Shown: positions 18,197-26,934 of the stretch, in pieces
Layout: every line of letters starts with the position of its first letter
How positions within the stretch are numbered: the first letter of the stretch is position 1
Source: Delftia tsuruhatensis NBRC 16741
GTDB lineage: Bacteria; Pseudomonadota; Gammaproteobacteria; Burkholderiales; Burkholderiaceae_C
Assembly (NCBI RefSeq): GCF_001571325.1
Contig: NZ_BCTO01000023.1
Coordinates: 171,477 to 235,476 of the forward strand
DNA length: 64,000 nt
Direction of reading: 5' to 3'
Program-made: the position numbers and the translations under genes
The notes under the pieces: model-generated
What the model saw: the letters and a program-made list of their open reading frames with translations, nothing else
Told to the model about the DNA's origin: nothing
The model's database searches: none

Positions 18197-21100
18197 ATGC
18201 TGATGGAATCCACGCACCGCCTTGCCGCTTCCCCCGACGACACCGTGCCCGCCCCCGGCACCGTGCTGCCGCCCGACGATGTCAGCCAGATGCTGGCGCG
18301 CCGCCTGCGCTCGGACACGCGCGGCCAGGTCCTGTTCGACGCCGCCTCGCGCGGGCGCTATGCCACCGATGCCTCCATCTACCAGATCATGCCGGTGGGC
18401 GTCTTCGTGCCCACCTGCGAAGAAGACATCGCCACGGCCCTGCAGATCGCCCGCGAGCTCAAGGTGCCCGTGCTGCCGCGCGGCGGCGGCACCAGCCAGT
18501 GCGGCCAGACCACGGGCGCGGCCCTGGTCATCGACAACAGCAAGCATTTGCGCAACATCCTCTCGGTGGACCCCGATGCAGGCACGGCCGAGGTCGAGCC
18601 CGGCCTGGTGCTGGACCACCTCAACGCCCGGCTCAAGAAGCTCGGCCTGTGGTATCCGGTGGACGTATCGACCAGCGCCCAGGCCACGCTGGGCGGCATG
18701 GCGGGCAACAATTCCTGCGGCTCGCGCTCCATTGCCTACGGCAACATGGTCCACAACGTGCGCGGCGCCCGCGCCTGGATGGCCGATGGCGAGCTGCTGG
18801 ACTTCGGCCCCGTCGCCCAGGCCACGGGCCGCGCGGCGCGCATTGCGCAGTTCGTGCACGGGCTGGCGCAACAGCACCGCGAGGACATTCACGCCCACTG
18901 GCCCAAGGTCATGCGCCGCGTGGCGGGCTACAACCTCGACATCTTCGACAACCAGAGCGAGCGGCCCTACACGGCCGACGGCAGCGTCAACCTGGCCCAT
19001 CTGCTGATAGGCGCCGAGGGCACGCTGGCCTACACGCGCTCGCTCACCCTGCAGCTCAGCGCGCTGCCGCGCGCCAAGGTGCTGGGCGTGGTCAATTTCC
19101 CCACCTTCCACGCGGCCATGGACTCGGCCCAGCACATCGTGAAGCTGGGACCCACGGCCGTGGAACTGGTGGACCGCACCATGATCGAGCTGGGCCTGGC
19201 CAACCCGGCCTTCAAGCCCACCATAGAGACCGCGCTCATCGGCCGCCCGGCTGCCATCTTGCTGGTGGAATTCGCCGGCGACGACCGCGCCGCGCTGCTG
19301 GCGCGGCTGCGCCAGCTGGTGGAACTCATGGGCGAGCTGGGCCTGCCCGGCAGCGTGGTGGAAATGCCCGAGGAAGCGGCCCAGAAAAACCTCTGGGAAG
19401 TGCGCAAGGCGGGGCTGAACATCATGATGAGCCTCAAGGGCGACGGCAAGCCCGTGAGCTTCATCGAGGACTGCGCCGTGCCGCTGCAGCACCTGGCCGA
19501 GTACACCGACGCGCTCACCGAAGTGTTCGCGCGCCATGGCAGCCGGGGCACCTGGTACGCCCATGCCTCCGTGGGCACGCTGCATGTGCGGCCCATCCTG
19601 GACATGCGCACCGACGGCGCGGCGCGCATGCGCGCCATTGCCGAGGAAGCGGCCGAACTGGTGCGCAAATACAAGGGCGCCTTCAGCGGCGAGCACGGCG
19701 ACGGGCTGTGCCGCGGCGAGTGGATTGCCTGGCAGTTCGGGCCCGCCATCACCGAGGCCCTGCGCGCCATCAAGCAGGAGTTCGATCCCCAGGGCCTGTT
19801 CAACCCCGGCAAGATCATCGATACGCCCAGGATGGACGATGGCCGGCTGTTCCGCTTTGCGCCCGCCGATGCGCCCCGGCCCTACCGGCGCATTCCCATC
19901 ACGCCCGTGCTCGACTGGTCGGCCTGGAACGTGCAGGCCGACCCGGTCACCGAGGTCACCACGGCGCCCGGCACGGGCGGCGACGTCACCGGCGGCTTTG
20001 CCAAGGCCGTGGAGATGTGCAACAACAACGGCCACTGCCGCAAGTTCGACGCCGGCACCATGTGCCCCAGCTACCGCGTCACGCGCGACGAGCAGCACCT
20101 GACGCGCGGCCGCGCCAACACCCTGCGCCTGGCCATCTCGGGCCAGTTGGGGCCGGACGCCTTCACCAGCGAGGCCCTGCACGACACCATGGACCTGTGC
20201 GTGGGCTGCAAGGGCTGCAGGCGCGACTGCCCCACGGGCGTGGACATGGCCCGCATGAAGGTGGAATTCCTGGCCCACTACAAGGCCCGCCATGGCCACA
20301 CGCTCAAGGACCGGCTGGTCGCCCATCTGCCGCGCTACGCGGCCACGGCCAGCCGCATGCCCTGGCTGCTGAACCTGCGCAACCGCCTGCCCGTGCTGCG
20401 CCAACTGGGCGAAAAGCTGCTGGGCCTGTCCGCCCGGCGCTCGCTGCCGGCCTGGCGCAGCGACACCTTCTGGCGCGCGCCCGAAGCACATACCTTTCTT
20501 GACCGCGACCAGGCCCTGGCCCGCGCGGCGGCCGGCGAGCGCGTGGCCGTGCTCTTCGTGGACACCTTCAACGGCACCTTCGAGAGCGAAAACGCCCTGG
20601 CCGCCGCGCGCGTGCTGCAGGCGGCCGGCTATGCGCTGCACACCGCCAGCAAGTCCGGCAAAGAGGGGGGCGGCCACCACTGCTGCGGCCGCACCTACCT
20701 GGCCACCGGCATGGTCGAGCAGGCCAAGGCCAGCGCCGGTGCGCTGATCAACGCCCTGGCGCCCTTGGCCCGGGCCGGCATCCCCATCGTCGGCCTGGAG
20801 CCCTCCTGCCTGCTGACCCTGCGCGACGAAGCCCTGGTCATGGGCCTGGGCGAGCCTGCGCAGGCCGTTGCCGCCCAGGCCCTGCTGTTCGAGGAATTCA
20901 TTGCCCGTGAAGTCAAGGCCGGCCGCTTCGCGCTGCCGCTGCGCGCCGCCGAGGCGCCCATCCTCGTGCACGGCCATTGCCACCAGAAGGCCTTTGGCGC
21001 GGTCAGCCCCATCCTCGACGTGCTGCGGCTGATTCCCGGCGCCCAGCCCGAGCTGATCGAAAGCTCCTGCTGCGGCATGGCCGGCAGCTTCGGCTACGAG

Positions 21101-21283
21101 GCCAGCCACCACCAGGTCTCCATGGACATGGCCGAGGCGGCCCTGCTGCCGGCCATACGCCAGCGCCCCGAGGCCATCGTCGTGGCCGACGGCACCAGCT
21201 GCCGCCACCAGATCGCCGACGGCGCGGCGCGCGACGCCGTGCATGTGGCGCGGCTGCTGGAAAGCCTGCTGGAAGCCCGCTGA
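18197..21283 (+). CDS. FAD-linked oxidase fused to Fe-S/CCG domain (D-lactate/2-hydroxyacid dehydrogenase type)
   Basis: A 1028-residue membrane-associated-type dehydrogenase. The FAD-binding domain (about 30-280) has PRGGGTSQCGQTTGAALVID and GGMAGNNSCGSRSI. A FAD-oxidase C-terminal domain follows, with FSGEHGDGLCRGEW, then a ferredoxin part with CNNNGHCRK and CVGCKGCRRDCPTGVD, then two cysteine-rich CCG domains (HHCCGRTY, SSCCGMAGSFGYE). This domain chain matches large D-lactate / D-2-hydroxyglutarate / glycolate-type dehydrogenases that pass electrons to the respiratory chain. ATG 18197 is used; an ATG at 18185 overlaps the regulator stop and is also possible. Substrate not determined. Confidence 0.88.
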   Translation: MLMESTHRLAASPDDTVPAPGTVLPPDDVSQMLARRLRSDTRGQVLFDAASRGRYATDASIYQIMPVGVFVPTCEEDIATALQIARELKVPVLPRGGGTSQCGQTTGAALVIDNSKHLRNILSVDPDAGTAEVEPGLVLDHLNARLKKLGLWYPVDVSTSAQATLGGMAGNNSCGSRSIAYGNMVHNVRGARAWMADGELLDFGPVAQATGRAARIAQFVHGLAQQHREDIHAHWPKVMRRVAGYNLDIFDNQSERPYTADGSVNLAHLLIGAEGTLAYTRSLTLQLSALPRAKVLGVVNFPTFHAAMDSAQHIVKLGPTAVELVDRTMIELGLANPAFKPTIETALIGRPAAILLVEFAGDDRAALLARLRQLVELMGELGLPGSVVEMPEEAAQKNLWEVRKAGLNIMMSLKGDGKPVSFIEDCAVPLQHLAEYTDALTEVFARHGSRGTWYAHASVGTLHVRPILDMRTDGAARMRAIAEEAAELVRKYKGAFSGEHGDGLCRGEWIAWQFGPAITEALRAIKQEFDPQGLFNPGKIIDTPRMDDGRLFRFAPADAPRPYRRIPITPVLDWSAWNVQADPVTEVTTAPGTGGDVTGGFAKAVEMCNNNGHCRKFDAGTMCPSYRVTRDEQHLTRGRANTLRLAISGQLGPDAFTSEALHDTMDLCVGCKGCRRDCPTGVDMARMKVEFLAHYKARHGHTLKDRLVAHLPRYAATASRMPWLLNLRNRLPVLRQLGEKLLGLSARRSLPAWRSDTFWRAPEAHTFLDRDQALARAAAGERVAVLFVDTFNGTFESENALAAARVLQAAGYALHTASKSGKEGGGHHCCGRTYLATGMVEQAKASAGALINALAPLARAGIPIVGLEPSCLLTLRDEALVMGLGEPAQAVAAQALLFEEFIAREVKAGRFALPLRAAEAPILVHGHCHQKAFGAVSPILDVLRLIPGAQPELIESSCCGMAGSFGYEASHHQVSMDMAEAALLPAIRQRPEAIVVADGTSCRHQIADGAARDAVHVARLLESLLEAR

Positions 21284-21332
21284 CTGCCCGCTGACCGCCA
21301 TCCTCCATCCCGCACAAGACCAAGGCACTCCC

Positions 21333-21752
21333 ATGAAGCACAAGCCCTGCCTGGACCTCCAGGACATCAAGGCCATCGCCCAGGCCGCCGAGGCGCATGC
21401 CACGGCGCGCGGCTGGGCCGTCAGCATCGCCATCGCCGATGACGGCGGCCACCTGCTGTGGCTGCAGCGCCTGGACGGCGCGGCACCGGCCTCGGCCCAC
21501 ATCGCGCCGGCCAAGGCCCACGCCGCAGCACTGGGCCGCAAGGAAAGCCGGCTCTATGAGGAAATGATCAATGGTGGCCGTACCGCCTACCTGAGCGTGC
21601 CCGCGCTGCAGGGCCTGCTGGAAGGCGGCGTGCCCATCACCAGGGAGGGCCACTGCCTGGGCGCCGTGGGCGTCAGCGGGGTGAAGCCGGCCGAGGATGC
21701 GGAGGTGGCGCGGGCGGGGATTGCGGCGCTGGGGGCCGCGCCGCAGCGGTAG
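21333..21752 (+). CDS. GlcG/HbpS-like protein
   Basis: A 139-residue member of the GlcG/HbpS (DUF336) family, typical length. The conserved blocks AIADDGGHLLWLQRLDGA and GVPITREGHCLGAVGVSG are present. Members often sit next to glycolate or other hydroxy-acid oxidases (glcG in the glc operon) and some bind haem, but the function is uncertain. It follows the FAD/Fe-S dehydrogenase by 49 bases on the same strand, consistent with one transcript. It converges with the second FadR-type regulator, 12 bases away. Confidence 0.87.
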   Translation: MKHKPCLDLQDIKAIAQAAEAHATARGWAVSIAIADDGGHLLWLQRLDGAAPASAHIAPAKAHAAALGRKESRLYEEMINGGRTAYLSVPALQGLLEGGVPITREGHCLGAVGVSGVKPAEDAEVARAGIAALGAAPQR

Positions 21753-21764
21753 GGGCCCTGGGCT

Positions 21765-22451
21765 TCAGCGCGCCTTGCGCGGCTGCAGGGCCTCGGCGCG
21801 CAGCATGGCCAGCACGGCATCGCGCTTGTGGTGCAGATGGGTGACCAGCAGCTCGCGCAGGGCCGTGGCGTCGCGTGCGCCCAGGGCCTCGATCATGGCT
21901 TCGTGCTCCTTGACGGCCTGCTTCCACTTGGCCGTGTCCAGGTTGGTGCGAAAGCGCAGCGACTGCACGCGGTTGTTGATGCGCTGGAAGGTCTCCGTCA
22001 GCACGGGGTTCTTGGCGGCGCTGTTCAGCGCCGCGTGGATGGCAGCGTTGAGCCGGTAGTAGGCAGACACGTCGGCGCGCGCCACGCTGGCCATCATCTC
22101 GTAGTGCAGGGCGCGGATTTCGGCGAATTCCTGGTCGGTGATGCGCTGGGCGGCCAGTTCGCCCGACAGGCCCTCGATGCCTGCCAGCACTTCGAAGGCG
22201 TGCATGACATCGGCCTCGCTCAGCTTGACGGCGATGGCGCCGCGGTTGGGCAGCAGGTCGGCCAGGCCTTCGGCGGCCAGCAGCTTGATGGCCTCGCGCA
22301 GCGGCGTGCGCGAGACGCCGAGCTGCTCGCACAGCTCGCGCTCGTTGAGCTTGGCGCCCGGGGCGATGCGCCCCTCGATGAGCATGGACCGCAAACGGTC
22401 CGCCACCTGCTCGTGCAGCGCCGCCCGCGATATCTCGATGATCTCCGCCAT
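21765..22451 (-). CDS. GntR/FadR-family (FCD) transcriptional regulator 2
   Basis: A 228-residue regulator closely similar to the one at 17499-18188 over its whole length: both start MAEIIEISR, share SRTPLREAIKLLA, and share INxRVQSLRFRTN in the FCD domain. The recognition-helix regions are almost identical (RVSRTPLREAIKLL versus GVSRTPLREAIKLL), so the two may bind the same DNA words. It lies on the opposite strand, closing the island. It reads as a tandem paralogue that has diverged mainly in the ligand domain. Confidence 0.9.
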   Translation of the reverse strand: MAEIIEISRAALHEQVADRLRSMLIEGRIAPGAKLNERELCEQLGVSRTPLREAIKLLAAEGLADLLPNRGAIAVKLSEADVMHAFEVLAGIEGLSGELAAQRITDQEFAEIRALHYEMMASVARADVSAYYRLNAAIHAALNSAAKNPVLTETFQRINNRVQSLRFRTNLDTAKWKQAVKEHEAMIEALGARDATALRELLVTHLHHKRDAVLAMLRAEALQPRKAR

Positions 22452-22679
22452 CTAGCGGTCTCCTTGGCTGTTCCTGGCTGGTGGATGCCCCCGCCACAGG
22501 TATTGCGCCATGCGGGGCGGCGCCGATGTTAGCCGAGTTTGCATCCCCTGCGGGCCGCCGGGCGGGCGCACGCGCTGTCCCTGCCAAGCACTACAGGCTT
22601 TTCAGCAGGGGCCTACGGCCGGCGGAGACTCTTGATCCCACCATGGATGCCGATCCGACAGACCAACCAGGGAAAAACA

Positions 22680-23630
22680 ATGGCCCAACCAGGAATCAGG
22701 CTGCAGATCCAGGTGGATCTTGCCTATGACATCCGCGATCCGGCCGGGGCCGACTTCGTGTTCAACATCCATGCGGCCCACACCTCGCACCAGACAGTGG
22801 AGAACGAGCGGCTGGTGCTCAGCCAGCCCGTGGAGCCCGACATTGCCACCGAGCCCGCCACCTCCACGCGCTTCATGCGCCTGCATGCCAACCCCGGCCC
22901 CCTGCACCTGACCTACACGGCCACCGTCTGCATCGCGCACCACCGCGAGGATCCGGCGGCGCTGGGCGAGGTTCCGGTGCGCTGCATCCCGCTGGAGGTC
23001 CTGCCCTACATCTACCCCAGCCGCTACTGCCAGTCCGACCGGCTGATGCAGCTGGCCTTCCGCAATTTCGGCCACTTGGCGCCCGGCTATTCGCGCGTGC
23101 TGGCCATACAGCAGTGGGTGCAGGAGCTGGTGACTTTCGCTTCGGCCACCAGCAACTCGTCCACCTCGGCCGTCGATACCCTGGTGGAGCAGGTGGGCGT
23201 GTGCCGCGATTTCACGCACCTGATGATCGCCCTGTGCCGCGCGCTGAACATTCCCGCCCGCATCGCCACCGGCACGGACTACGGTGCCGACCCTGCGCTG
23301 GGCCCGCCCGATTTCCATGCCTACGTGGAAGCCTACTTGGGCGACAGGTGGTACCTGTTCGATGCATCGGGCACGGCCATTCCCATGGGCTTCATGCGCT
23401 TTGGCACGGGCCGTGACGCGGCCGACGTGGCCTTTGCCACCATCTTCGGCAACGTGGTGGCCATGGCCCCCATGATCCAGACACAGGCCCTGGAAGACGA
23501 GCGCAGCCAGCTGCCCCGGCAGTGCAGCGAGGCGCTGTCGACCACCGCGCCTTCGCCCGCCGTGCTGTCGGGCTGCGCATCGTTTGGCAGCACGGCGGAC
23601 CGAAGGAGCTTCAGGCAGCTGCCTGCCTGA
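22680..23630 (+). CDS. Transglutaminase-like cysteine protease-fold protein
   Basis: A 316-residue protein with the transglutaminase-like core. Cys175 (GVCRDFTHLMIALCR), His213 (PPDFHAYVEAYL) and Asp228 (YLFDASG) form the expected catalytic triad. The N-terminal third is the beta-rich domain usual in bacterial TGase-like proteins. No signal peptide is visible. The start at 22680 has AGGGAAAA upstream. The last 50 residues are low-complexity. Substrates of this family are mostly unknown; some act as peptidases or in peptide cross-linking. Confidence 0.85.
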   Translation: MAQPGIRLQIQVDLAYDIRDPAGADFVFNIHAAHTSHQTVENERLVLSQPVEPDIATEPATSTRFMRLHANPGPLHLTYTATVCIAHHREDPAALGEVPVRCIPLEVLPYIYPSRYCQSDRLMQLAFRNFGHLAPGYSRVLAIQQWVQELVTFASATSNSSTSAVDTLVEQVGVCRDFTHLMIALCRALNIPARIATGTDYGADPALGPPDFHAYVEAYLGDRWYLFDASGTAIPMGFMRFGTGRDAADVAFATIFGNVVAMAPMIQTQALEDERSQLPRQCSEALSTTAPSPAVLSGCASFGSTADRRSFRQLPA

Positions 23631-23684
23631 GCTGCCTGCGCTGCGTGAAATGCCTGGGCTGTGTGAGGCGCGCGGCGGCGGTCC

Positions 23685-25844
23685 TCAGAAGCGGTGCGTT
23701 CCCGTCACCGCAAAGGTGCGCCGCTGGCCGTAGAAGCAGTCGCCGCGTGCCAGGCACTGCGTGATCTGCACCTTGTCGGTCAGGTTGACCACGTTGAAGG
23801 CCAGGCGCCATGGGCCGGCGTCATAGGACACCATGGCATCCAGCAAGGTGGCCGAAGGCGTGTCCACCAGGCTGGTGCCCGTCCACTGCGAACCCGTGTA
23901 GCGCACGCCTGCACCCAGGCTCCAGCCGCCGCGTCCTTCGCTGGCAAAGCGGTGGGTCAGCCAGGCCGATGCCGTGTGGCGCGGCACGCTGGTCACGCGC
24001 TGGCCCTGGTCGCCGCCATTGCTGCGCGAGATGATGGCGTCGGTGTACGCATAGGCCAGGGTGGCGTCCCAGTGGCGGGCCAGGCTGGCGGTCAGCTCGG
24101 CCTCGAAGCCGTTGACCTTGACCTCGCCGATCTGCAGGCTGTTGAGCGGGTTGGCGGGGTCGGTGGTCTTGCGGTTCTTCTCGCGCAGCGTGTAGACGGC
24201 GGCGAAGGCCGACAGGCCCTGGCCCGGCGGCTGCCACTTCACGCCGGCTTCCCATTGCTCGCCGCGCTGCGCCTTGTAGGGCGTGCCGTAGACGTTCACG
24301 CCGCCCAGCGGCTGGAAGGACTCGGAGTAGCCCAGGTAGGGCGCCCAGCCACCATCCATCTGGTAGGTGGCGCCTGCGCGCTTGGTCCAGGCCTTCTCGT
24401 CCACGGCGGAGGCGGGCCGACCTTCGGTGTCCGTCTGCGCGCTGTCGTGGCGCAGGCCCAGGGTGGCGGTCCAGCGGCCCCACTTGATCTGGTCCTGGGC
24501 GTAGAAGCCCAATTGCTTTTGCGACACGCCCGGCTGGCGCACCAGCTGCGAGGCCGTGGGCGGCGTGAAATTTCCGTAGACGGGGTTGTAGACGTCAAAC
24601 GGCGCGGTCAGGCCGCGCCAGGTGGACTGGCTGGTGCTGTTGCGCTGCGCATCCATGCCGGCCAGCACGGTGTGCTCGGCCGTGCCCCAGCGCAGCCGGC
24701 CTTCGAGCTGCGTGTCGATCACCAGCATGCGCCCGCCGTTGACCTGCCAGGAGGCATCGCGGTAGACGCTGCGGTTGTCGGGGTTGAAGACCGGGCGCGC
24801 AGGGCGGCCCTGGCCGGGGATGGCGGTGAAGCTGGTGTAGATGGAGCGGTAGTCCACGTCGCTGATGGTGCGCCGCAGGTTCTGGCGCACGGTCCAGTCC
24901 GCGTTCAGGCGGTGGCTGAACAGGTAGCCCCAGGATTTGTTCTCTGTGTCGAACGAGTCCCAGCCGGGCTCGCCGATGAAGGTGCTGGTGGGAATCTGGC
25001 CGTAGGGGCTGGGCAGGCGCGTGCCCTGCCAGGGGAAGAAGCCGATCAGCGAGCCGCTCTTGTCCTTCTGGTAGAGCGCCTGCAGCGTGAGCGAGGTGTC
25101 GGCGCTGGGCCGCCAGGTCAGGCTGGGCGCGATCACCAGGCGGTCGTCGTTCACATGGTCCACCTGGGTGCCGCTTTCCCGGCCCACGGCCACCAGGCGG
25201 TACAGCCACTGGCCGTCTTCGGTGACGGCGCCGGTCAGGTCGGCGGCGATCTGCTTGCGCCCGTAGCTGCCCACCTGCACCTGCACCTCGCGCAGCGCCT
25301 CGGCCTGCGGGCGCTTGCTGGTGAGGTTGAGCACCCCGCCCACGCTGCCCTGGCCGTAGAGCACGGAAGAGGGTCCGCGCAGGAATTCCACGCGTTCCAG
25401 CGTGTAGGGATCGGGCCGGCTGGTGTTGTAGGTGCCGTAGGTGCGCAGCAGCCCGTCCTGGTACTGGCTCACGTTGCCGCCGCGTGCCGAGAAGCTGTCC
25501 ACCCGGCTGTCGAAATAGTTGGACACCACGCCGGCGCTGTAGGCGGTGGTCTGGCGCAGCGTCTGCACGCCCTGGGCCTCGAACTGGTCGCGCGTGACCA
25601 CGCTGATGGCCTGGGGCGTCTCTATCAGCGGCGTGTCGGTCTTGGTGGCCGAGATGGCGCGCTTGGCGGTGAAGCCCACCACAGGGCCGGTGGGATTTTC
25701 CTTCTCGGTGCCTGCGTTCACGGTGACCGGGGCGAGCGTGGCCTCGGGGACCTTGTCAGGCTGGGCCTGTGCGTGGGCTGCGCCGCACAGGGCAAGCAGG
25801 GCGGCATGCGCAACTGCCGTGCGCGAAAGTCTTTGGATAAGCAT
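23685..25844 (-). CDS. TonB-dependent ferric-siderophore receptor
   Basis: A 719-residue outer-membrane receptor with a signal peptide (AVAHAALLALCGAAHAQA). The plug domain holds TPQAISVVTRDQFEAQG and LERVEFLRGPSSVLYGQGSVGGVLNL, typical of siderophore receptors. The barrel ends with the required C-terminal aromatic residue (FAVTGTHRF). The family TonB box region lies soon after the signal (PEATLAPVTVNA). The ATG at 25844 is chosen because it begins the signal peptide; the frame is open 32 codons upstream with no signal-like start. A Fur box about 120 bases upstream indicates repression by iron. The ligand is not identifiable; no siderophore synthesis genes are near. Confidence 0.93.
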   Translation of the reverse strand: MLIQRLSRTAVAHAALLALCGAAHAQAQPDKVPEATLAPVTVNAGTEKENPTGPVVGFTAKRAISATKTDTPLIETPQAISVVTRDQFEAQGVQTLRQTTAYSAGVVSNYFDSRVDSFSARGGNVSQYQDGLLRTYGTYNTSRPDPYTLERVEFLRGPSSVLYGQGSVGGVLNLTSKRPQAEALREVQVQVGSYGRKQIAADLTGAVTEDGQWLYRLVAVGRESGTQVDHVNDDRLVIAPSLTWRPSADTSLTLQALYQKDKSGSLIGFFPWQGTRLPSPYGQIPTSTFIGEPGWDSFDTENKSWGYLFSHRLNADWTVRQNLRRTISDVDYRSIYTSFTAIPGQGRPARPVFNPDNRSVYRDASWQVNGGRMLVIDTQLEGRLRWGTAEHTVLAGMDAQRNSTSQSTWRGLTAPFDVYNPVYGNFTPPTASQLVRQPGVSQKQLGFYAQDQIKWGRWTATLGLRHDSAQTDTEGRPASAVDEKAWTKRAGATYQMDGGWAPYLGYSESFQPLGGVNVYGTPYKAQRGEQWEAGVKWQPPGQGLSAFAAVYTLREKNRKTTDPANPLNSLQIGEVKVNGFEAELTASLARHWDATLAYAYTDAIISRSNGGDQGQRVTSVPRHTASAWLTHRFASEGRGGWSLGAGVRYTGSQWTGTSLVDTPSATLLDAMVSYDAGPWRLAFNVVNLTDKVQITQCLARGDCFYGQRRTFAVTGTHRF

Positions 25845-26163
25845 GGTCAATGGTCGAGAGCTGGGAAACCTGTGCCGTGGGGCGTGCTCTGGGTGCGTCG
25901 GCGCTGCTGCCGGCCTGGGGCCAGCGGCGCAGCCTGTCATGGCGGGTGCGGATTTTAGAATGGCAATGAGAATGATTGCTTTTTCTTTTCATTTGTATGT
26001 AGCATGCAACGCATTGTTATCAATTTGATAGCGTAGAAGCTTGTTTTGAAGGGACCTGCGGGTCGATGTGCAGGGCGGTGCGATACGCTACGGTCTTGCT
26101 TGCGGGAAGTCCGCGCAGCGTGATAGCCCTCTTCGTGCCGGGGCGCCAACGGCCCCGGTCGCC
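25845..26163. other. Intergenic region upstream of the siderophore receptor
   Basis: This 319-base gap holds the Fur box and an A+T-rich stretch with a 13-base palindrome TATCAATTTGATA at 26018-26030. No gene-sized frame with coding character is seen. The B3/B4 gene ends at its right border on the same strand, so the region is the leader of the receptor gene. Confidence 0.6.
25963..25979 (-). promoter_or_regulatory. Fur box upstream of the siderophore receptor
   Basis: GCAATGAGAATGATTGC is a near-perfect palindrome with the GAGAATGATT core of Fur-binding sites (consensus GATAATGATAATCATTATC). It lies 119 bases upstream of the receptor start on the transcribed side. On the minus strand a possible promoter, TTGATA then TACATA 16 bases later, lies just upstream of it. 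Confidence 0.75.
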
Positions 26164-26889
26164 TCAGGCCTGGGCGGCCTGCAAGGGGTTGCCTGGGTGT
26201 GAAACGGCCTCGGGCCACAGCCGACCGGCCGCCGCCTGCAACGCTTGCACCAACTGCTGCGTATCCCTCTTGCCGGTGGCGTGCAGCGCTTCGGTCACGA
26301 TCAGCGCGTTGACGGTGGATTCGCGCACTGCCGAGTGGCCGCTTTGGCGGTTGCACCAGCGCCGGGCGTGGGCGCGGCCAGCCGTGTCGGCAAAGATGAT
26401 TTCGCCGGGCTCGGGATATTCGATCTCGCCCGAGAAGGTCTCGTAGACCTCGCTGCCGGTTGCGGGGCGCACCTGCAGGCAGCCGCTGATGCGGTCCAGG
26501 TCGAAGACGGCCACGGGAATGGCAAAGGCCACCGAGGCCGCATTGCACAGGTCCACCAGCGGATGCAGGCCGGGAAGATCACCCTCCTTGCGCAGGCGGC
26601 GCAGCAGGGCCTCGGCGGCGCAGCGGTATTGCGTGGGCTTGAGGCCCATCCTGGCAAAGCCGCGCCGCCAGGCCTGGATGGATGGCATCTCGCTTTCCGG
26701 GGTGCAGGCCAGGTTCTGCCTGGCCTGTGCCATGAAGGGGGCGATCACGGCGTGTGCGGGCACGTCGGGCGACAGGCCGCGCAGCAGCAAGGTCTGCGTG
26801 GCCAGTTCAGGAAAGTCGCGGGGGATGGAGGGTGCGTAGGAGAACGGCAAGATCGGGCCTTGTGATTGGAGAGGGGATGTGATCCCCAT
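26164..26889 (-). CDS. B3/B4 tRNA-binding-domain protein
   Basis: A 241-residue free-standing B3/B4 domain, the editing/tRNA-binding domain otherwise found in phenylalanyl-tRNA synthetase beta. Typical blocks are SIQAWRRGFARMGLKPTQYRCAAEALLRR and LVDLCNAASVAFAIPVAVFDLD, then GEIIFADTAGRAHARRWCNRQS. Stand-alone forms are suspected to clear mischarged tRNA or bind amino acids; the exact role is not settled. It follows the AraC-family regulator by 45 bases on the same strand and may share its transcript. Confidence 0.85.
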   Translation of the reverse strand: MGITSPLQSQGPILPFSYAPSIPRDFPELATQTLLLRGLSPDVPAHAVIAPFMAQARQNLACTPESEMPSIQAWRRGFARMGLKPTQYRCAAEALLRRLRKEGDLPGLHPLVDLCNAASVAFAIPVAVFDLDRISGCLQVRPATGSEVYETFSGEIEYPEPGEIIFADTAGRAHARRWCNRQSGHSAVRESTVNALIVTEALHATGKRDTQQLVQALQAAAGRLWPEAVSHPGNPLQAAQA

Positions 26890-26934
26890 CCTCGCCAGGC
26901 CGGTTTGCGTGGTCTTGAAGGAAATTGCAGCGCG

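Noticed and set aside
18164..21541. Minus-strand frame of 1125 codons over the FAD/Fe-S dehydrogenase
   Set aside because: Same cause: antisense shadow of a gene with complete domain signatures.
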